DNA of 64,000 nt from Streptomyces fulvoviolaceus (GCF_000718165.1 NZ_JOEY01000022.1:186001-250000), one strand, 5' to 3'; positions 1-8,487 are shown, counted from the first letter of the stretch. The notes: generated from the sequence alone by a model not told the origin. Program-made: numbers and translations.

Positions 1-1
1 C

Positions 2-34
2 GCGGCCTACGGACGCGCCATCCCCGAAGCCTGA
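2..34 (+). CDS. 3' end of an upstream gene (partial)
   Basis: The first bases read in one frame as AAYGRAIPEA followed by TGA at 32-34. The stop lies 29 bases before the dehydrogenase start, the spacing expected inside an operon. Too little is present to name a family; the frame choice rests only on Streptomyces-like codon use and the well-placed stop. Confidence 0.35.
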   Translation, partial: AAYGRAIPEA

Positions 35-63
35 CACCACCTCGTACCCGCAAAGGAATCACC

Positions 64-1134
64 ATGCCCATCACCGTCAACGCGTTCGGCACCCACGAAG
101 CAGGCAAGCCGCTCGTTCCCGTCACCATCGAGCGCCGCGACGTCGGCCCGCACGACGTCAAACTCGACATCCTGTACTGCGGGATCTGCCATTCCGACAT
201 GAACTACGTCGACGGGACGTTCGGCCCGCTGGCCATCAGCCCGCTCGTCCCCGGCCACGAGATCGTCGGCCGGGTCACCGAGATCGGCCCCGACGTCACC
301 CGCCACCAGGTCGGCGACCTGGTCGGCATCGGCTGCATGGTCAACTCCTGCCGCGCGTGCGAGAACTGCCGGGCAGGTCAGGAGCAGTACTGCCTCCAGG
401 GAAACACCCTTGTCTTCGGGGCCCCCGACCCTGCCGAGCCCGGCGCCCACACCCAGGGCGGCTACTCCGAGGCGATCGTCGCCCCGGAGGACTTCGTCGT
501 CCGTGTTCCCGAGACTCTCGACCCGGCCGCCGCCGCTCCGCTGCTGTGCGCCGGCATCACCGTCTACTCCCCGCTCGAGCGGTTCGGTGCCGGGCCCGGC
601 ACCAAGGTCGCGGTGGTCGGCCTCGGCGGGCTCGGCCACCTCGGCGTGAAGATGGCCAAGGCCATGGGCGCCGACGTGACCGTCCTGTCGCAGTCCAGCA
701 GCAAACGCGAGGCCGCCGCGGCCCTCGGCGCCGACCACTACGCCGTGACCGGTGACGGCTCGGCGTTCACCGAGCTGGCCAACACCTTCGACATCATCCT
801 GAACACCGTCAGCGCGCCTGTGTCCCTCCCCGACTACCTCGGGACGCTGCGCCTGCACGGCACCATGGTGAACGTCGGTGTGACGACCGAGCCGATGCCG
901 ATGGAGGTCTTCGCCCTCCTCCAGAACGGCCGGTCCTTCGTGGGATCGCTGTTCGGCGGCATCGCCGAGACGCAGGAGATGCTCGACTTCGCGGCCGAGC
1001 ACAGCGTCACCGCCGACATCGAGCTGATCGACGCACAGGACATCAACACCGCCTACGAGCGGATCCACGCCTCCGACGTCCGCTACCGGTTCGTGATCGA
1101 CGGCGCGACCTTCGCGAAGCCGAAGCAGGCATGA
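64..1134 (+). CDS. Zinc-dependent NAD(P) alcohol dehydrogenase
   Basis: A 356-residue medium-chain dehydrogenase of the YahK / cinnamyl-alcohol type, expected to interconvert aldehydes and alcohols in the cytoplasm with NAD(P)H. The catalytic-zinc region reads GICHSDMNYVDG, followed by PLVPGHEIVGRV. The structural-zinc lobe is C-R-A-C-E-N-C with a further Cys after GQEQY. The nucleotide-binding loop VVGLGGLGHLGVKMAK begins near residue 183. Length is normal for the family. The ATG at 64 has AAAGGAA 5 bases upstream and the N-terminus aligns with the family start. An 11-bp hairpin follows the stop, so it may end its own transcript. The physiological substrate cannot be read from sequence. Confidence 0.9.
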   Translation: MPITVNAFGTHEAGKPLVPVTIERRDVGPHDVKLDILYCGICHSDMNYVDGTFGPLAISPLVPGHEIVGRVTEIGPDVTRHQVGDLVGIGCMVNSCRACENCRAGQEQYCLQGNTLVFGAPDPAEPGAHTQGGYSEAIVAPEDFVVRVPETLDPAAAAPLLCAGITVYSPLERFGAGPGTKVAVVGLGGLGHLGVKMAKAMGADVTVLSQSSSKREAAAALGADHYAVTGDGSAFTELANTFDIILNTVSAPVSLPDYLGTLRLHGTMVNVGVTTEPMPMEVFALLQNGRSFVGSLFGGIAETQEMLDFAAEHSVTADIELIDAQDINTAYERIHASDVRYRFVIDGATFAKPKQA

Positions 1135-1154
1135 CCGCCCCCCACGTGGACGCT

Positions 1155-1184
1155 GTACGAGGGCGCTGAGAATCGCCCTCGTAC
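1155..1184 (+). terminator. Hairpin after the alcohol dehydrogenase
   Basis: A perfect 11-bp stem, GTACGAGGGCG pairing with CGCCCTCGTAC across an 8-base loop, 20 bases past the stop. There is no T-run, as is common for Streptomyces terminators. Confidence 0.6.
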
Positions 1185-1310
1185 GGGAGTGACCTGTGGC
1201 AACACCACCCGCAGGGGGACTTGACGCACAGGGCGCGTGATCGCGACGCCCGAGTGAGACTGACGGCATGGGCGCTCATCCCCCCGTGCCCTGGCGAGGA
1301 GGAAACGAAC

Positions 1311-2120
1311 ATGGCAACCCACCCCCTGACCGTGCTGGTGATCGGCGCCACCGGCAGCATCGGACGGCTCGTGGTGGCCGAGGCGATCGCCCGCGGGCAC
1401 ACCGTCCGGGCCCTGGTGCGTGACCGCGCGAAGGGCGCCCAGCGGCTCCCCGCCGACGCCGAACTTGTCGTCGGCGATGTCACCCGGCCCGAGACCCTGC
1501 ACGAGGCGGTGGCCGGCGCCGACGCCATCGTGCTCACCCTCGGCTCCTTCGGCACCGGCGCCTCCTCGCCGGAGGCGGTGGACTACGCAGGCGTACGCAA
1601 CGTCCTGACCGCCCTGGCCTCCCTGGCCTCCCTGGACGGCGCACGGCCCCGCGTGGCGCTGATGACCTCCATCGGGGCCACCACCCGCAGCAGCAGTTAC
1701 GGCCACCTCCTGGAGTGGAAGCGCCGCTCGGAACGTCTGGTACGAGCCAGCGGCCTCACCTACACCATCGTGCGGCCGGGCTGGTTCGACATGAACGGAC
1801 CCGACGAGCAGCGCCTGGTGTTCCTCCAGGGCGACCGCCGCCGCTCCGGCGGCCCCGCCGACGGCAGGGTCGCGCGCTCCGACATCGCACGGGTCCTGGT
1901 GGCGGCCCTCACCGCGCCCGAGGCGGCCGGCCGCACCTTCGAGCTGGTGGCCGAACAGGGAGCCGCACCGAGTGACTTGGGGCCGTTGTTCGCGGTGCTG
2001 GACCAAGACCCGACCGGCTCCCTGGACGCGGTACGGGACGAGGCCAACATGCCGCTCGACACCGAGCCGCAGCGGGTCCGCGACGACCTCGACGCCGTCC
2101 GGGCACGCGCCGCAGCCTGA
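1311..2120 (+). CDS. NmrA-like NAD(P)-binding oxidoreductase (atypical SDR)
   Basis: A 269-residue Rossmann protein starting TVLVIGATGSIGRLVV, the GxxGxxG fingerprint of NmrA/HSCARG-type atypical SDRs. Further family marks are VRALVRDRAKGA after strand 2, VGDVTRPETL, and TYTIVRPGWF near residue 160. No Tyr-x-x-x-Lys pair of classical SDRs is evident, so it may act as a redox sensor or reductase on an unknown substrate. The ATG at 1311 is preferred over upstream starts because GAGGAGGA lies 7-8 bases before it. The 3' end abuts the relic of an ltrA-like gene. Confidence 0.8.
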   Translation: MATHPLTVLVIGATGSIGRLVVAEAIARGHTVRALVRDRAKGAQRLPADAELVVGDVTRPETLHEAVAGADAIVLTLGSFGTGASSPEAVDYAGVRNVLTALASLASLDGARPRVALMTSIGATTRSSSYGHLLEWKRRSERLVRASGLTYTIVRPGWFDMNGPDEQRLVFLQGDRRRSGGPADGRVARSDIARVLVAALTAPEAAGRTFELVAEQGAAPSDLGPLFAVLDQDPTGSLDAVRDEANMPLDTEPQRVRDDLDAVRARAAA

Positions 2121-2131
2121 CGACAGCCCAG

Positions 2132-2588
2132 GCCCGCCACGGCAGTTGGCGTATCCACAGCGCCGCCTACTGCACCGAGCGCCACCAGCTTTTCGTGATC
2201 ATCGCGATCGGCGAATCACTCATCGCCATGGGCCTGGGAGCCACGGACCATCCGCTCAGCACACCGTTGCCGGCAGCCGCCGTCCTCGGGTGTCGCCGCC
2301 GCCGACGGACTGTGGTGGCTCCACTTCGACGTAGTGAGCCTGCTGGTGGAGCACCGCCTTGACGAGGCCCGCGGCCGGAGACGCCTGGCGCCGGCCGTCA
2401 ACGCCTTCGGCTACGGTCACTTCCCCATCGTCGCGGGCATCGTGCTGACCGCGCTCGGCGTCGAGGGAGTCGTGGCGCACGCCGACAGCGGCAAGGGACT
2501 CGGCGGCTTCTACGCCGGTGCGCTGTGCGGCGGGATGGCGATGATGTATGCGGATCCACCCCTCAGGTACGGGGCACGCAGTCGGTGA
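2132..2588 (+). pseudogene. Decayed ltrA-like membrane protein gene
   Basis: Two frames together rebuild the C-terminal part of a low-temperature-requirement A (LtrA) type membrane protein. From 2132 one frame reads GSWRIHSAAYCTERHQLF then VIIAIGESLIAMGLG, the family's conserved ERxxLFVIIxxGES motif. Near 2290 the reading moves to the next frame, DGLWWLHFDVVSLL then NAFGYGHFPIVAGIVLTALG. The final residues before the stop at 2588 no longer resemble the family, so a further shift or truncation is likely. LtrA proteins run near 400 residues; about 150 remain and the N-terminal half is missing. It is a relic and should not be called as a protein. Confidence 0.65.
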
Positions 2589-2654
2589 GGAGTGCTGGGC
2601 CGGCTGACTTCAGTCGACTTCGGTACGAACGCCGCCCGCGGACCGACCGGCCCC

Positions 2655-3125
2655 TCACCCCGCCTCCCGCTCCGGTAACCCCTCACCCCGGTCCGCCAGT
2701 CTTCGCAGCATCTGCAGCACCCGGTCCCTCGATTCGTCCGCCGCGTCGATGGCCTCCATGCACTGCCAGTACGTGGTTTCGTCGTCGGCGGCGCAGGCGA
2801 GGCCGACGAGGGCGATGCCGACCTCGCCGAGGAGACCGCCCAGGCACAGCAGGGCCTGGCGGGCGTCGCCCAGTTCGGTGAGCTGGGCGGCGCGCAGGTG
2901 CTCGGTGTCGATGTCCGGCCGGTCCAGGACGCCGCAGCCCCGGCCCGCCAGTTCGGTCAACCCCAGTGCCTCGCCGCGCAGTTCGGGCGGGCCGAAGACC
3001 GCGAGGCGGCTGCCGATCGCCTGGGCCAGGGCCTGCGCCTGCCACACCTCCGTCATGACCTGGGGCGCCTCACCGCTCCCCGCCAGGGCACGCCTGCTCG
3101 TCACGATGAGCCGCACCGCGTCCAT
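2655..3125 (-). CDS. Small conserved Streptomyces protein (DUF6099-like)
   Basis: A 156-residue, mostly helical soluble protein of unknown function. It opens MDAVRLIVTSRRALAGSGEA and has a central Leu-rich stretch, RQALLCLGGLLGEVGIALVGLA, that could be a buried helix. The N-terminus resembles the actinobacterial DUF6099 group from memory; this was not checked. The ATG at 3125 is chosen over a GTG at 3188 because GGGGAC precedes it. No operon partner is evident. Confidence 0.6.
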   Translation of the reverse strand: MDAVRLIVTSRRALAGSGEAPQVMTEVWQAQALAQAIGSRLAVFGPPELRGEALGLTELAGRGCGVLDRPDIDTEHLRAAQLTELGDARQALLCLGGLLGEVGIALVGLACAADDETTYWQCMEAIDAADESRDRVLQMLRRLADRGEGLPEREAG

Positions 3126-3316
3126 GAGCTGTCCCCGTCTGTCACGACGCACTCTCGGCACGTCCGCCGCCCGAACTCCGTTGTCCACTACCCAGAGTGA
3201 GGGCCGACGGGGTGAAAAGCCAGAGGAAGGCGGAAATCTGCGGACAACGAATCGGTTTCGTGCGGAGTTTTGACTTCGTAGAGTGATAACGGACTGAACG
3301 GCTCCTCAGCGACTCC

Positions 3317-3643
3317 TTACGGCGCCGGAAACCTCCGCTCGTTCCGGTCGATCTTCGCGTCCAGTGCCGCCAGCGGATCGATGCCGAGCACCTCGCACAG
3401 CTGGAGCAGATACGCGAGCACGTCGGCCACCTCGTCGGTGACGCGGTGCGCGGTGTCGGGGTCGTCCATGACGCGCACCGACTCGTCCGGCGTCAACCAC
3501 TGGAAGATCTCGACCAGTTCGGATGCCTCCACGCTGAGCGCGGCGACGAGGTTCTTGGGGGTGTGGTACGGCTGCCAGTTGCGCGTGGCCGCGAACTCGG
3601 CCAGCCTGCGCTGCAGTTTCGCCACGTCGAGAGGTTCTGTCAC
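3317..3643 (-). CDS. MazG-type nucleotide pyrophosphohydrolase
   Basis: A 108-residue all-alpha NTP pyrophosphohydrolase of the compact MazG/RS21-C6 type, expected to hydrolyse non-canonical or excess (d)NTPs to monophosphate and pyrophosphate. The metal-binding pattern is visible: ASELVEIFQWLT followed by the second acidic helix DEVADVLAYLLQLC. The substrate loop NWQPYHTPKNLVAAL precedes them. The GTG start at 3643 overlaps the TGA of the ATPase upstream (GTGA), so the two are translationally coupled and probably act together. The start is fixed by that overlap and by the family N-terminus. Confidence 0.85.
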   Translation of the reverse strand: MTEPLDVAKLQRRLAEFAATRNWQPYHTPKNLVAALSVEASELVEIFQWLTPDESVRVMDDPDTAHRVTDEVADVLAYLLQLCEVLGIDPLAALDAKIDRNERRFPAP

Positions 3644-4950
3644 GCGTCCAGGTGTACCACCGTGACGCCGTCCGCCCCGGCGGCCCACGACGCGTCGCTC
3701 ACCGCGCCGACCAGGCGGATGTGCCCGCGCTCGCACATCCGCGCCGCGAGCCGCAGCAGTTCGCCGCGCTGCCGTACGTCCAGTCCCCGGTCGAGGTTGT
3801 CGGCGAGCACGGTGAGCGTCTGCATCGCCGCGGGCACCTCGCCGACCGGGTCGACCTCGAGCACCCCGGGCCCGGTGAGCAGCACCAGCGCGAGCGCGAG
3901 GTACCTCAACTCCCCGTCGCCCAGCCGCCCGAGCGCGGTCCGGCTGCCGTCGCCCCGGTCGAGGAGCGCCCGCACCGTCCCGTCGGCCAGCGGCTCGGCG
4001 AGCACGTCGGCGACGGGGCCCGCGCACCCGGCCCGTACCGCGGCGACGAGTTGGGAGTGCCGCCGTCCGCACTCCGCGCGGGTACGCCACAGGACGTCGG
4101 CGAGGTTGTCGCAGCCGCCGAGCAGCCGTCCGGAGCCGGTCGGGACGGGGGTGCGCATCCGTCCGGGCCGGGGATCGCAGGCGAAGACGGAGCGCAGGGC
4201 GACCACCATCTGCTCGGCGGCGGCGAGGACGCGCCGCTGCCCGTCCGTCTTGCCGGCCACGCGCAGCGGGAGGAGTGCGGTGCCGAGCCGGTCGTCGGGC
4301 AGCGGGGCGCGGGTGACGGGCGCCGCGCCCGCGGTGTGCCAGGCGGCCTGTACGGCCCGGCGGGAGGGGTCGCGCAGGGCGGTCTCCAGCAGGACGAGCC
4401 CGCCCGCCGTCAACCGCTCCCCCACGATGCGCAGTTCGGGCTCGGCCTGCACGGCGACGTCGAGCCGGACCGGCCCCTCGGGTCCGTCGGCCGTACAGCC
4501 GATACGGAAGCCGCGGCGGCGTTGTGCGTCGGGGCGGGCCCGGTCGGGCACGCAGGCGACCGGGTCGGTGAACACCTCGTCGAGCGCGGCCCCGCCGCCG
4601 AGCCGGGCGAGTGCCTCGTACGCCCGCAGCGCGCTCGTCTTGCCGTGGCCGCTGGGACCGGCGAAGAGGGTGAGCGGGCCGAGCGGGAATCCGGCGCTGC
4701 GGTGTGCGGCGAAGGCGGACAGCCGCAGTTCGGTGAGGCGCGGCCGGCCGGAACGGTCCTCGCCCGCACCGCCCCCGGGTAACACCGATGCCGGCGCGGA
4801 CCGCGCGGACGGCACGCGGGGCGACGTACCGGAGACGGACGTACCGGAGACGGACGCACCCGAGACGGACGCACCGGACACGGACGTACCGGACACGGAC
4901 GCGCTGGACACGGTCGTACGGGACATGGGAGACGTGGGGGACACGGTCAT
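3640..4950 (-). CDS. AAA/SMC-like P-loop ATPase with repeat N-terminus
   Basis: A protein of about 436 residues. The Walker A loop is GPSGHGKTS near residue 100 and an ABC-like signature region LGDGELRYLALALVLL lies near residue 345. The Walker B position reads VLEVDPVGEV, so the usual D-E pair is degenerate. This is the RecF/SMC-type fold with a short middle region, implying a nucleic-acid or regulatory ATPase. The first 60 residues are a five-residue repeat (VSGTS / VSGAS) with low complexity. The start could be ATG 4950 or GTG 4974; neither has a strong ribosome site. It is coupled to the MazG gene by a GTGA overlap. No family assignment beyond P-loop ATPase is safe. Confidence 0.65.
   Translation of the reverse strand: MTVSPTSPMSRTTVSSASVSGTSVSGASVSGASVSGTSVSGTSPRVPSARSAPASVLPGGGAGEDRSGRPRLTELRLSAFAAHRSAGFPLGPLTLFAGPSGHGKTSALRAYEALARLGGGAALDEVFTDPVACVPDRARPDAQRRRGFRIGCTADGPEGPVRLDVAVQAEPELRIVGERLTAGGLVLLETALRDPSRRAVQAAWHTAGAAPVTRAPLPDDRLGTALLPLRVAGKTDGQRRVLAAAEQMVVALRSVFACDPRPGRMRTPVPTGSGRLLGGCDNLADVLWRTRAECGRRHSQLVAAVRAGCAGPVADVLAEPLADGTVRALLDRGDGSRTALGRLGDGELRYLALALVLLTGPGVLEVDPVGEVPAAMQTLTVLADNLDRGLDVRQRGELLRLAARMCERGHIRLVGAVSDASWAAGADGVTVVHLDA
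4824..4915 (-). repeat. 15-bp tandem repeat in the ATPase N-terminus
   Basis: About six copies of a 15-base unit (plus strand GTACCGGAGACGGAC and close variants) lie head to tail. They keep frame and encode VSGTS/VSGAS pentapeptides. Because the unit is a multiple of three, copy-number change would lengthen or shorten the protein without breaking it. Confidence 0.8.
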
Positions 4951-5027
4951 ATCCGGACCGTAGGACTCCGCCACCAGGCGAACCGTTCCGCCCCGGCGAC
5001 CTTCCTACGATCGGGCGAACGGCGCCC

Positions 5028-5417
5028 TCACTCTCCGCGCACCCCCACCCCCTCCATCAGCCCGGTGACCTCGGTCCCCGCCGGTGTCAGCAGGAACACG
5101 TTGCGGTCCACGCGGTGCATGCCGCTCGCCAGGCCGAAGACCACGCCCGTGCTGAAGTCCAGGACCCGCTTGGCGACCTCGGTCTCCGCGCTGGTCAGGT
5201 CGAGCAGCACGGGGATGCCCGCCATCAGCGTCTCGGCGACCTCGCGGGCGTCCGCGAAGATGCTGATCCGCAGGACGACGAAGCGACGCCGCGCCTCGGT
5301 CTCGGCCTCCGGGACGGTCCGGTGGTCGACCGCGGACGGCCAGGCGTCCCGGCCGCGCAACGGAACGACCTGGGCGAGCCCCTCCCACTGTTCATCGGTG
5401 ACGTCGTACCTGTTCAC
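5028..5417 (-). CDS. SepF-like cell division protein
   Basis: A 129-residue protein with a SepF domain, the membrane-linked partner that anchors and bundles FtsZ. The core reads VLLDLTSAETEVAKRVLDFST followed by GVVFGLASGMHRVDRNVFLL, matching the SepF dimer region. It lacks the long linker of the main SepF, so it is more likely one of the extra SepF-like paralogues that Streptomyces carry. The GTG at 5417 is chosen because GGGGGAG sits just before it. No division genes flank it here. Confidence 0.75.
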   Translation of the reverse strand: MNRYDVTDEQWEGLAQVVPLRGRDAWPSAVDHRTVPEAETEARRRFVVLRISIFADAREVAETLMAGIPVLLDLTSAETEVAKRVLDFSTGVVFGLASGMHRVDRNVFLLTPAGTEVTGLMEGVGVRGE

Positions 5418-5632
5418 CGGCTCCCCCCGATCCGACTCGCCTTCATTGCCTGCACCAGCCAATTCTTACGCCAAGTCACCCGTTCGGCCCAACAGCGACA
5501 CGGTCCGCGACCGGCCCGGCGGCCGCTTCCCGCCACTCTTCACCCCGGCGAAATGGGGTCTTACCGCCCTCACACCGGACTCTTCACCTCCAACGGCACC
5601 CCGCTCACCGGCCCCGATTACCGTCCGGTGCC

Positions 5633-7375
5633 GTGCTCTTGGCAGATTCACAGCTGTCGGCACGCGGCCGGCGGACACAGCCGGCGGTGTCCGCCACCCC
5701 CGAACCCCCCGCGCAGTGGCATCGCGTCCTGACCCTGCTCGCCGACGTCAGCCTCTTCATCGGCACGCGCGAGGTGTGGACGCAGGCGGCCACGCACCGG
5801 CTGGGCGTCGCCGCCGTCATCTCCGGGTGCTACGCCTCGATCCTGCTGTGCGGGGTGCTGGCCCTGGTGGTGCGCCGGGAGCGGTCGCTGGCGCGTGTGG
5901 ACCTGTGCGTGCTGGTGACCGGGGTGACGCTCGTGCTGTGCGCGTGGGTCCTGTACCACCGCGGCTCCGACGAGGCGGTCCTCACCGCCCAGGCCGCCCG
6001 CGAACTGGCCGCCGGGCACGCCGTCTACGGCAACCCGTGGCCCTGGCTGTTCGGCCGGAGCGGCATCGCCCTCACCCCGACCGTCACGGGCGGCTACGAC
6101 TTCACGTACGGCTATCCGCCCCTCGCCCCGCTGCTCACCGCGCCCCTGCTGTGGCTGGGACACGGCGGCACCCCGGCGACCGCGGTGAGCACGGGCGCGC
6201 TCGTCGTCGGCACGGTCGTGCTGTGGCGGCTGCTGCCCGTGCCGTGGCGGTCGGCGGCGACCATGGCGTGCCTGGGTTTCGCGATGCTTCCCATGTACGG
6301 CCGCCTCGGCTACCCGGCGATCCTGGCGCTGGCGCTGCTGGTTCCGGTGGTGGTGCGCTGGCCGCGGATCGGACGGGGCGGGCGGCTCGGACCGGCCGGG
6401 GTGGCGCAGGCCGCGTGTCTGGGTGCGGCGTGCGCGGCGCAGCAACTGCCGTGGTTCCTCACGCCGTTCCTGCTGGCCGGCATCTATGCCGTACGGCGCG
6501 GGGAGCTGGGCGCGCGGGCGGCGGCGCTGGTGGTGCTGCGGATCTGCGGGGCCGCCGCCACCGTATGGCTGCTCATCAACACGTACTTCATCGTGAGCGA
6601 GCCGGGTGCCTGGATCGAAGGCGTCGCGCTGCCGATCACCCAGGGTGCGGTGCTGCACGGGCAGGGCCTGGTGGACGTGTCGCTGTATCTCACGAACGGC
6701 AGCGACCGGCTCGACTGGTACTCCCACGCGAGCCTGCTGCTGCTCGGCGGACTGCTGGCGGTGTTCGTGCTGTTCGTACGGCGGCTGGGACCGGCGGCGA
6801 CCGTCCTGCCGTGGCTCGCCTTCTATCTGGCGACCCGGTCCCAGGACGGCTACTACCTGATGATGACGCCGCTGTGGCTGGCGGCGGCGGTCACCGCGCC
6901 CCTGTCCGAGTTCGCCGGGGCCTGGCAGCCGCGCCCCCGCCTGCTGTCCGGTCCGCACCGTCGTCCGGTACGGATCGCCGCGGCCGTCCTGCTGCTGGCC
7001 CCTGCCCTGGCGAGCGCGGCGCTGGCGGCCACCGGCTCACCGCCCCTGCGGATGCGGGTCATCTCGGTGCGGGCCGGGGCCCACACCCTCTCGCGGCTGA
7101 CGCTCCGGGTCACCAACACGGACGACGACGCGCTCACCCCGCACTTCACGCTCACCCGGGGCCAGGGCATGTACCCGTACTGGTCGGTGCTGCGGGGCCC
7201 GGCCACACTGGCCGCCCAGGCGACGGCGACGTACGAACTCCGGCCTCCCGAGGGGACGTACGCCCTGCCGCACCAGGGCCAGCGGATCCGGCTGCGCGTG
7301 TTCACGGCCTCGCCGCAGACGCTGTCGAGCGCCTATGTCACGCTGCCGAGCGCACGAAGCGGAGTGCGGCGGTGA
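5633..7375 (+). CDS. GT-C type polytopic membrane protein, probable glycosyltransferase
   Basis: About 580 residues with roughly ten hydrophobic segments from residue 55 to 460 and a soluble C-terminal domain. An acidic periplasmic-loop segment, WVLYHRGSDEAVLTAQAARE, sits after the second or third helix, and GGYDFTYGYPPLAPLL follows. This layout fits the GT-C fold, which uses polyprenyl-phosphate sugars outside the membrane, though the catalytic acidic pair is not certain. The C-terminal 120 residues look like an immunoglobulin-type beta domain (TLSRLTLRVTNTDDDALTPH). The GTG at 5633 has no clear ribosome site, so the start is provisional. Its last 38 bases overlap the convergent YceI gene tail to tail. 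Confidence 0.65.
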   Translation: MLLADSQLSARGRRTQPAVSATPEPPAQWHRVLTLLADVSLFIGTREVWTQAATHRLGVAAVISGCYASILLCGVLALVVRRERSLARVDLCVLVTGVTLVLCAWVLYHRGSDEAVLTAQAARELAAGHAVYGNPWPWLFGRSGIALTPTVTGGYDFTYGYPPLAPLLTAPLLWLGHGGTPATAVSTGALVVGTVVLWRLLPVPWRSAATMACLGFAMLPMYGRLGYPAILALALLVPVVVRWPRIGRGGRLGPAGVAQAACLGAACAAQQLPWFLTPFLLAGIYAVRRGELGARAAALVVLRICGAAATVWLLINTYFIVSEPGAWIEGVALPITQGAVLHGQGLVDVSLYLTNGSDRLDWYSHASLLLLGGLLAVFVLFVRRLGPAATVLPWLAFYLATRSQDGYYLMMTPLWLAAAVTAPLSEFAGAWQPRPRLLSGPHRRPVRIAAAVLLLAPALASAALAATGSPPLRMRVISVRAGAHTLSRLTLRVTNTDDDALTPHFTLTRGQGMYPYWSVLRGPATLAAQATATYELRPPEGTYALPHQGQRIRLRVFTASPQTLSSAYVTLPSARSGVRR

Positions 7376-7853
7376 CCGTGGTCAGGCCGCGGATCATGCC
7401 CATCTGGTTCCAGCCCAGGCCGAACTCGGCGCGGTCCACGGAGAATTCGGCGTTCAGGGTGAGCGCCTCGGCGCTCGCGTCGGAGAGCTTCGCGGTGAAG
7501 GACTGGGGGCGGCTGATGCCGCGCACGGTCAGCTGACCGACGACATGCACCGCGTCGCCGTCGCGGAGTTCGGCGCTGCGCACCGCGAAGGTGATCTCGG
7601 GGTGGTTGTCGGCGTCGAAGAAGTCGGCGCCCTTGAGGTGGATGTCGCGCTTGGCGTTCTTGGTGTCCAGGGAGGCGGCGTCGAGGGTCAGGGTGCCGAC
7701 GGCGGACCCGTCGGGACGCACCTCTCCCTGTCCGCCGACGCCCGCGAAGGTGCCCTTCACGGTGACCAGGCCCCACATCGTCTTGTGGGCCAGGGCGACG
7801 GTGGTGGCGGTGGTGTCGAGCTGCCAGGTTCCGGTTTCGACGGCGACGGTCAT
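7338..7853 (-). CDS. YceI-family lipocalin-like protein
   Basis: A 171-residue protein with the YceI beta-barrel signature: TWQLDTTATTVALAHKTMWG at the start, GTLTLDAASLDTKNAKRDIHL then FFDADNHPEITFA in the middle, and GQLTVRGISRPQSF later. YceI proteins bind isoprenoid-like lipids. No signal peptide is present, so this copy is cytoplasmic, as is usual in actinobacteria. It diverges from a MarR regulator, and two palindromes in the 88-bp gap suggest MarR control. Confidence 0.9.
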   Translation of the reverse strand: MTVAVETGTWQLDTTATTVALAHKTMWGLVTVKGTFAGVGGQGEVRPDGSAVGTLTLDAASLDTKNAKRDIHLKGADFFDADNHPEITFAVRSAELRDGDAVHVVGQLTVRGISRPQSFTAKLSDASAEALTLNAEFSVDRAEFGLGWNQMGMIRGLTTVTAALRFVRSAA

Positions 7854-7872
7854 GATCTCTCACTCCAGTTAG

Positions 7873-7921
7873 TCCAAATTTGGATGACGGAGGGTACGCT
7901 AGCCAATAATCCAAAATTGGA
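7873..7921. promoter_or_regulatory. Twin MarR operator sites
   Basis: Two near-identical palindromes, TCCAAATTTGGA (7873-7884, perfect) and TCCAAAATTGGA (7910-7921, one mismatch pair), lie 37 bases apart centre to centre in the gap between the YceI and MarR genes. Placement between divergent genes, one of them a MarR regulator, makes them its likely operators. Binding is inferred. Confidence 0.75.
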
Positions 7922-7941
7922 CAACAGATAGACTCGAATCC

Positions 7942-8421
7942 ATGGCCGACCTGCCCGAATGTCCCTCCATGTCCGGCGAACTCCTGCCGCCCGAGTTGCA
8001 CGCCTGGATGCTGCTGCTCGCCGCGACGGGCGCCGTCGAGCAGCAGCTGCGCTCCGTCGTCAAGGAGCGGCTGGACGTCTCGCACGACGAGTTCCTCGTC
8101 CTGTGCCTGCTGGCCGGGCAGCCCGGGGCAGGCCTGCGCATGACGCAGATCGCGGAGCTCCTGGGCCGCCCCAAGACCCGCCTCACCTACCAGATCGCCT
8201 GCCTCCAGCACGCCGGGCTCGTCACCCGCAAGTCGGTCTGCGGCGACAAGCGCGGCGTCGAGGTCGCCCTCACCGACAAGGCCCGCCGCCTGCTGAAGGA
8301 GGCCTCCGCGGCCCTCGCCGAGACGGTCAAGGAGGCGCTGGCACACGTCGTGGGGCCGGAGCAGTGCGCGGCGGTGCGGGGGCTGCTGCCGGACCTCGTC
8401 GAGGGGTCCACAGCGGAGTAG
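7942..8421 (+). CDS. MarR-family transcriptional regulator
   Basis: A 159-residue winged-helix repressor. Helices 1-2 read ELHAWMLLLAATGAVEQQL, the recognition helix region is RMTQIAELLGRPKTRLTYQI, and the wing is KSVCGDKRGVEVALTDKAR. MarR proteins are dimers released from DNA by small phenolic or lipid-like ligands, or by Cys oxidation; one Cys sits at the wing base. Internal ATG 7969 is an alternative start. It probably represses both itself and the divergent YceI gene through the two palindromes upstream. Confidence 0.9.
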   Translation: MADLPECPSMSGELLPPELHAWMLLLAATGAVEQQLRSVVKERLDVSHDEFLVLCLLAGQPGAGLRMTQIAELLGRPKTRLTYQIACLQHAGLVTRKSVCGDKRGVEVALTDKARRLLKEASAALAETVKEALAHVVGPEQCAAVRGLLPDLVEGSTAE

Positions 8422-8444
8422 CTCCCCGTCGCTTGCGGGTACCC

Positions 8445-8487
8445 GGGCGGCGCCTGCGCCGAATGTCGGCCTCAGCGCCGCCCGACA
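8445..8487. terminator. Hairpin between convergent MarR and sigma genes
   Basis: GGGCGGCGC (8445-8453) pairs with GCGCCGCCC (8475-8483), and an overlapping TGTCGG/CCGACA pair (8464-8469, 8482-8487) is also possible. It lies between two convergent genes, which fits a bidirectional terminator. Confidence 0.4.

Noticed and set aside
7..1269. Long open frame on the minus strand opposite the alcohol dehydrogenase
   Set aside because: It mirrors the third-position GC of the real gene, has no family motif and low-complexity Gly/Val/Asp content.
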